From Chloroflexaceae bacterium (GTDB taxonomy: Bacteria; Chloroflexota; Chloroflexia; Chloroflexales; Chloroflexaceae), in NCBI GenBank assembly GCA_012031225.1, contig JAAUTZ010000002.1, positions 80,415-134,326 of the forward strand: a stretch of 53,912 nt of DNA, given 5' to 3'. Positions 52,234 to 53,912 of this stretch are shown here, piece by piece. Under the pieces are notes generated by a model that saw nothing but the letters and a program-made list of their open reading frames with translations, was not told the origin of the DNA and did no database searches. Within the stretch, counting starts at the first letter, position 1. Each line of letters starts with the position of its first letter. The position numbers and the translations under genes were made by a program.

Positions 52234-52881
52234 ATGAAACACGCGCTCCCCGCAGAGGATCAGCCCACGCAAGCTGATGCTTCTACGCTCGCAGGCTCCA
52301 CTGGCATGCTGACCCTATTCAGTGATGTGGGCTTGCTTGTAGCATTACTGGCGGCGTGCCTTGCCACCGTTGGCAGCCTCTTCTTCAGCGAGGTGTGGGG
52401 CTGGATTCCGTGTCTGCTGTGCTGGTATCAGCGCATCCTCATGTATCCGTTGGTGGCGGTGCTGGCCGTGGGCATCCTGCGCCGCGATCCGGCAGTGTAT
52501 GCCTATGTGCTGCCGCTCTCGCTGGCGGGTATGGCAATGTCGCTCTACCACTACCTGCTGATCAAAACCGACCTGTTCCCGCCGCCAGCGTGTCAAGCCG
52601 GTATCCCCTGCGATGTAGATTACCTGAACCTGTTTGGCTTCATCAATATTCCCTTCTTGGCCCTGCTTGCGTTCGCCATCATCAGCGTGGGGGTTGCGCT
52701 GCAATCGGCAGCCCCATCCCCCGATCCGGATGCCGACGGGCGCGGTACGCTCTTGAACCATAGCCTGCTCCGCGCTGGGGCAGTCGCCGTGATTGTACTC
52801 GGCGTGACGGGGGCATTCTTGCTGCTTGCCCAAGCTGAGATGCAGCGTGTGCAAGCATTGGCAGGGTGGGGCTTGCTGTAA
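52234..52881 (+). CDS. DsbB/BdbC-type disulfide oxidoreductase
   Basis: 215 aa with four to five membrane helices. The quinone-reducing pair is C60xxC63 (WIPCLLCWYQRILMYPL) and the partner pair is C120 and C126 (PPPACQAGIPCDVDY), followed by FGFINIPFLALLAFAI. This is the DsbB/BdbC layout that reoxidises an extracytoplasmic thiol oxidase with quinone. No DsbA/BdbD gene is adjacent. AAGGAAG is upstream of the ATG. It precedes a secreted CAP protein, whose folding could depend on it (inference). Confidence 0.85.
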   Translation: MKHALPAEDQPTQADASTLAGSTGMLTLFSDVGLLVALLAACLATVGSLFFSEVWGWIPCLLCWYQRILMYPLVAVLAVGILRRDPAVYAYVLPLSLAGMAMSLYHYLLIKTDLFPPPACQAGIPCDVDYLNLFGFINIPFLALLAFAIISVGVALQSAAPSPDPDADGRGTLLNHSLLRAGAVAVIVLGVTGAFLLLAQAEMQRVQALAGWGLL

Positions 52882-52957
52882 TCGCGTAATGTACGTCGCC
52901 CGTACCCGGCAAAACGGGCGGACTGCAAAGGTTCCTAATATGAGAAGGAGAATCGGA

Positions 52958-53912
52958 ATGCTGCGGAAGATGCTAGGATTGGTGCTAGGGTTGGTGGTGG
53001 TGGTCACGGGGCTAGGCGGGCTACACGGGCATGCCTCGCTGGTCGGGGCTACCACACTCGCCGCTACGGGCTGTGCTACAGGCACGGAAGATCTGCTGGC
53101 GGTGAATGCCGCTTTCGAGCAGGATGTCGTCGAGCGGGTGAATGTGCTGCGGGCGGGGCTGGAGCTGCCGCCGCTGAAACGTCAGAGCGATCTTGATCGC
53201 GCCGCCCGCTACCACGCCCTCGATTTGGTGCAGGATAACTACCCGCCCCGCCAACGCCCCGAAGGGCATAGCCCGCACAATAGCCACGACCGAGTGAATG
53301 GCGAACTTGTGCAGGTATGCACCTTTAGTGAGCGCCTTCGGAAATTCTACGCAAATATGGCGACAGGTGCAGAGAACCTTGCCTACGGCTACACCACCCC
53401 TGCGCGGGCAATGGATGGCTGGATCAACAGCTCCGGGCACTACCGCAACCTGACGAGCACGGGCAGTTGGGAGATTGGGGTCGGTTATGCCAGTGGCGCA
53501 GGCACGGATTGGACGCACTACTGGGTGCAGAACTTCGGGCGGCGTTCGGGCGTATTCCCGATCATCATCAGCAATGAAGCCGCCCGCACCACCACCCCAA
53601 ACGTATCGCTCTACATCTACGGTGCAGGAACCTACACCGAAATGCGCCTGCGTAACGATGATGGCGAATGGGGCGCGTGGCAGCCGTTCCAGAGTACGTT
53701 GGATTGGACGCTGAGCAATGCAGCAGGTGAACGCACGGTGCATGTGGAACTACGCAACACCCGTGGCACGGTTCGCTCTAGCGACACGATTATGCTAGAC
53801 GTTGGCGAGGTTCCGACGATCCCGCCGACGGCAACGCCAACCGACGCGCCAACCAACCCGACGGCAACGCCAACCGACGCGCCAACCAACCCGACGGCAA
53901 CGCCAACCGACG
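52958..53912 (+). CDS. Secreted CAP/SCP-domain protein, C-terminus cut by the window
   Basis: 318 codons to the right edge without a stop. A signal peptide (about 1-35; LGLVLGLVVVVTGLGGL then HA) precedes a CAP (SCP/PR-1) domain (about 50-200). It has an RAARYHALDLVQDN helix, then GHSPHNSHDRVN, AENLAYGYTT, GWINSSGHYRNLTS and a WTHYWVQNFG end, i.e. the usual His/Glu residues of the CAP cavity. A beta-rich segment follows (about 205-290; YGAGTYTEMRLRNDDGEW), then a Pro/Thr-rich repeat. Bacterial CAP proteins are mostly of unknown function. Start ATG 52958 has AAGGAG 7 nt upstream. Its unseen end may carry the YLP...R tail. Confidence 0.82.
   Translation, partial: MLRKMLGLVLGLVVVVTGLGGLHGHASLVGATTLAATGCATGTEDLLAVNAAFEQDVVERVNVLRAGLELPPLKRQSDLDRAARYHALDLVQDNYPPRQRPEGHSPHNSHDRVNGELVQVCTFSERLRKFYANMATGAENLAYGYTTPARAMDGWINSSGHYRNLTSTGSWEIGVGYASGAGTDWTHYWVQNFGRRSGVFPIIISNEAARTTTPNVSLYIYGAGTYTEMRLRNDDGEWGAWQPFQSTLDWTLSNAAGERTVHVELRNTRGTVRSSDTIMLDVGEVPTIPPTATPTDAPTNPTATPTDAPTNPTATPTD
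53828..53912 (+). repeat. 33-bp tandem repeat in the CAP-domain gene
   Basis: Units of 33 bp at 53828-53860 and 53861-53893, and a partial third to the window end. They encode the 11-residue unit PTATPTDAPTN in frame, a flexible linker. The true copy number is outside the window. Confidence 0.85.

Overview
This 53.9-kb window is GC-rich bacterial chromosome. It most likely comes from a filamentous member of the Chloroflexota (class Chloroflexia); this is inferred from gene content, not from any rRNA. Pointers are a PHAX-type RNA-binding protein, secreted proteins with Pro/Thr-rich linkers and a YLP...R tail, a DnaD/DnaC-like pair, and linked ilvBNC, leuACD and cimA genes. I saw no rRNA, tRNA, CRISPR array, transposase or prophage.

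Layout. 1-7.1 kb: the start of a PAS-domain protein (cut by the window edge), a solitary ParB-like protein, a gamma-glutamyltransferase, and a leftward cluster of Ca2+/H+ antiporter, small membrane protein and McrB-like AAA+ ATPase. 7.3-15.7 kb: rightward DnaD-like and DnaC-like replication proteins whose genes overlap by about 160 nt, ornithine carbamoyltransferase, a large TPR protein, then the c-di-AMP pair cdaA-ybbR. 15.8-24.8 kb: a glycosyltransferase, a 1697-aa FG-GAP/PKD surface protein, a fluoride channel and a secreted beta-helix protein. 24.9-34.7 kb: PEP carboxylase, a GAF/PAS/GGDEF/degenerate-EAL protein, an HpcH-type aldolase, a DgkA-type lipid kinase and an ABC1/UbiB kinase-like protein. 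34.7-36.8 kb: a RelE-like toxin domain fused to a UvrD-type helicase.

37.0-47.1 kb is the metabolic core: a rightward operon ilvB-ilvN-ilvC-leuA-pheA-cimA-leuC-leuD for branched-chain amino acid synthesis, with prephenate dehydratase embedded. leuB, ilvD and ilvE are not in the window, so the pathway must be completed elsewhere. The operon has a strong promoter and a leader that looks like a classical transcription attenuator: a short ORF with ten consecutive Ile/Leu/Val codons, an intrinsic terminator, and a competing antiterminator pairing. Between the terminator and ilvB lies a 5-unit, 9-bp tandem repeat.

47.2-53.9 kb: an unknown protein and an RDD membrane protein, a hybrid response regulator/histidine kinase, an unknown 190-aa protein, the PHAX-domain protein with a small membrane protein upstream, a DsbB/BdbC-type thiol oxidoreductase, and a secreted CAP/SCP protein cut by the right edge inside a 33-bp tandem repeat.

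The items I would look at first are the ilv attenuator, the toxin-helicase fusion, the bacterial PHAX protein, the cdaA active-site substitution and the shared C-terminal tail of the secreted proteins. All identifications come from reading motifs by eye; no database search was possible.
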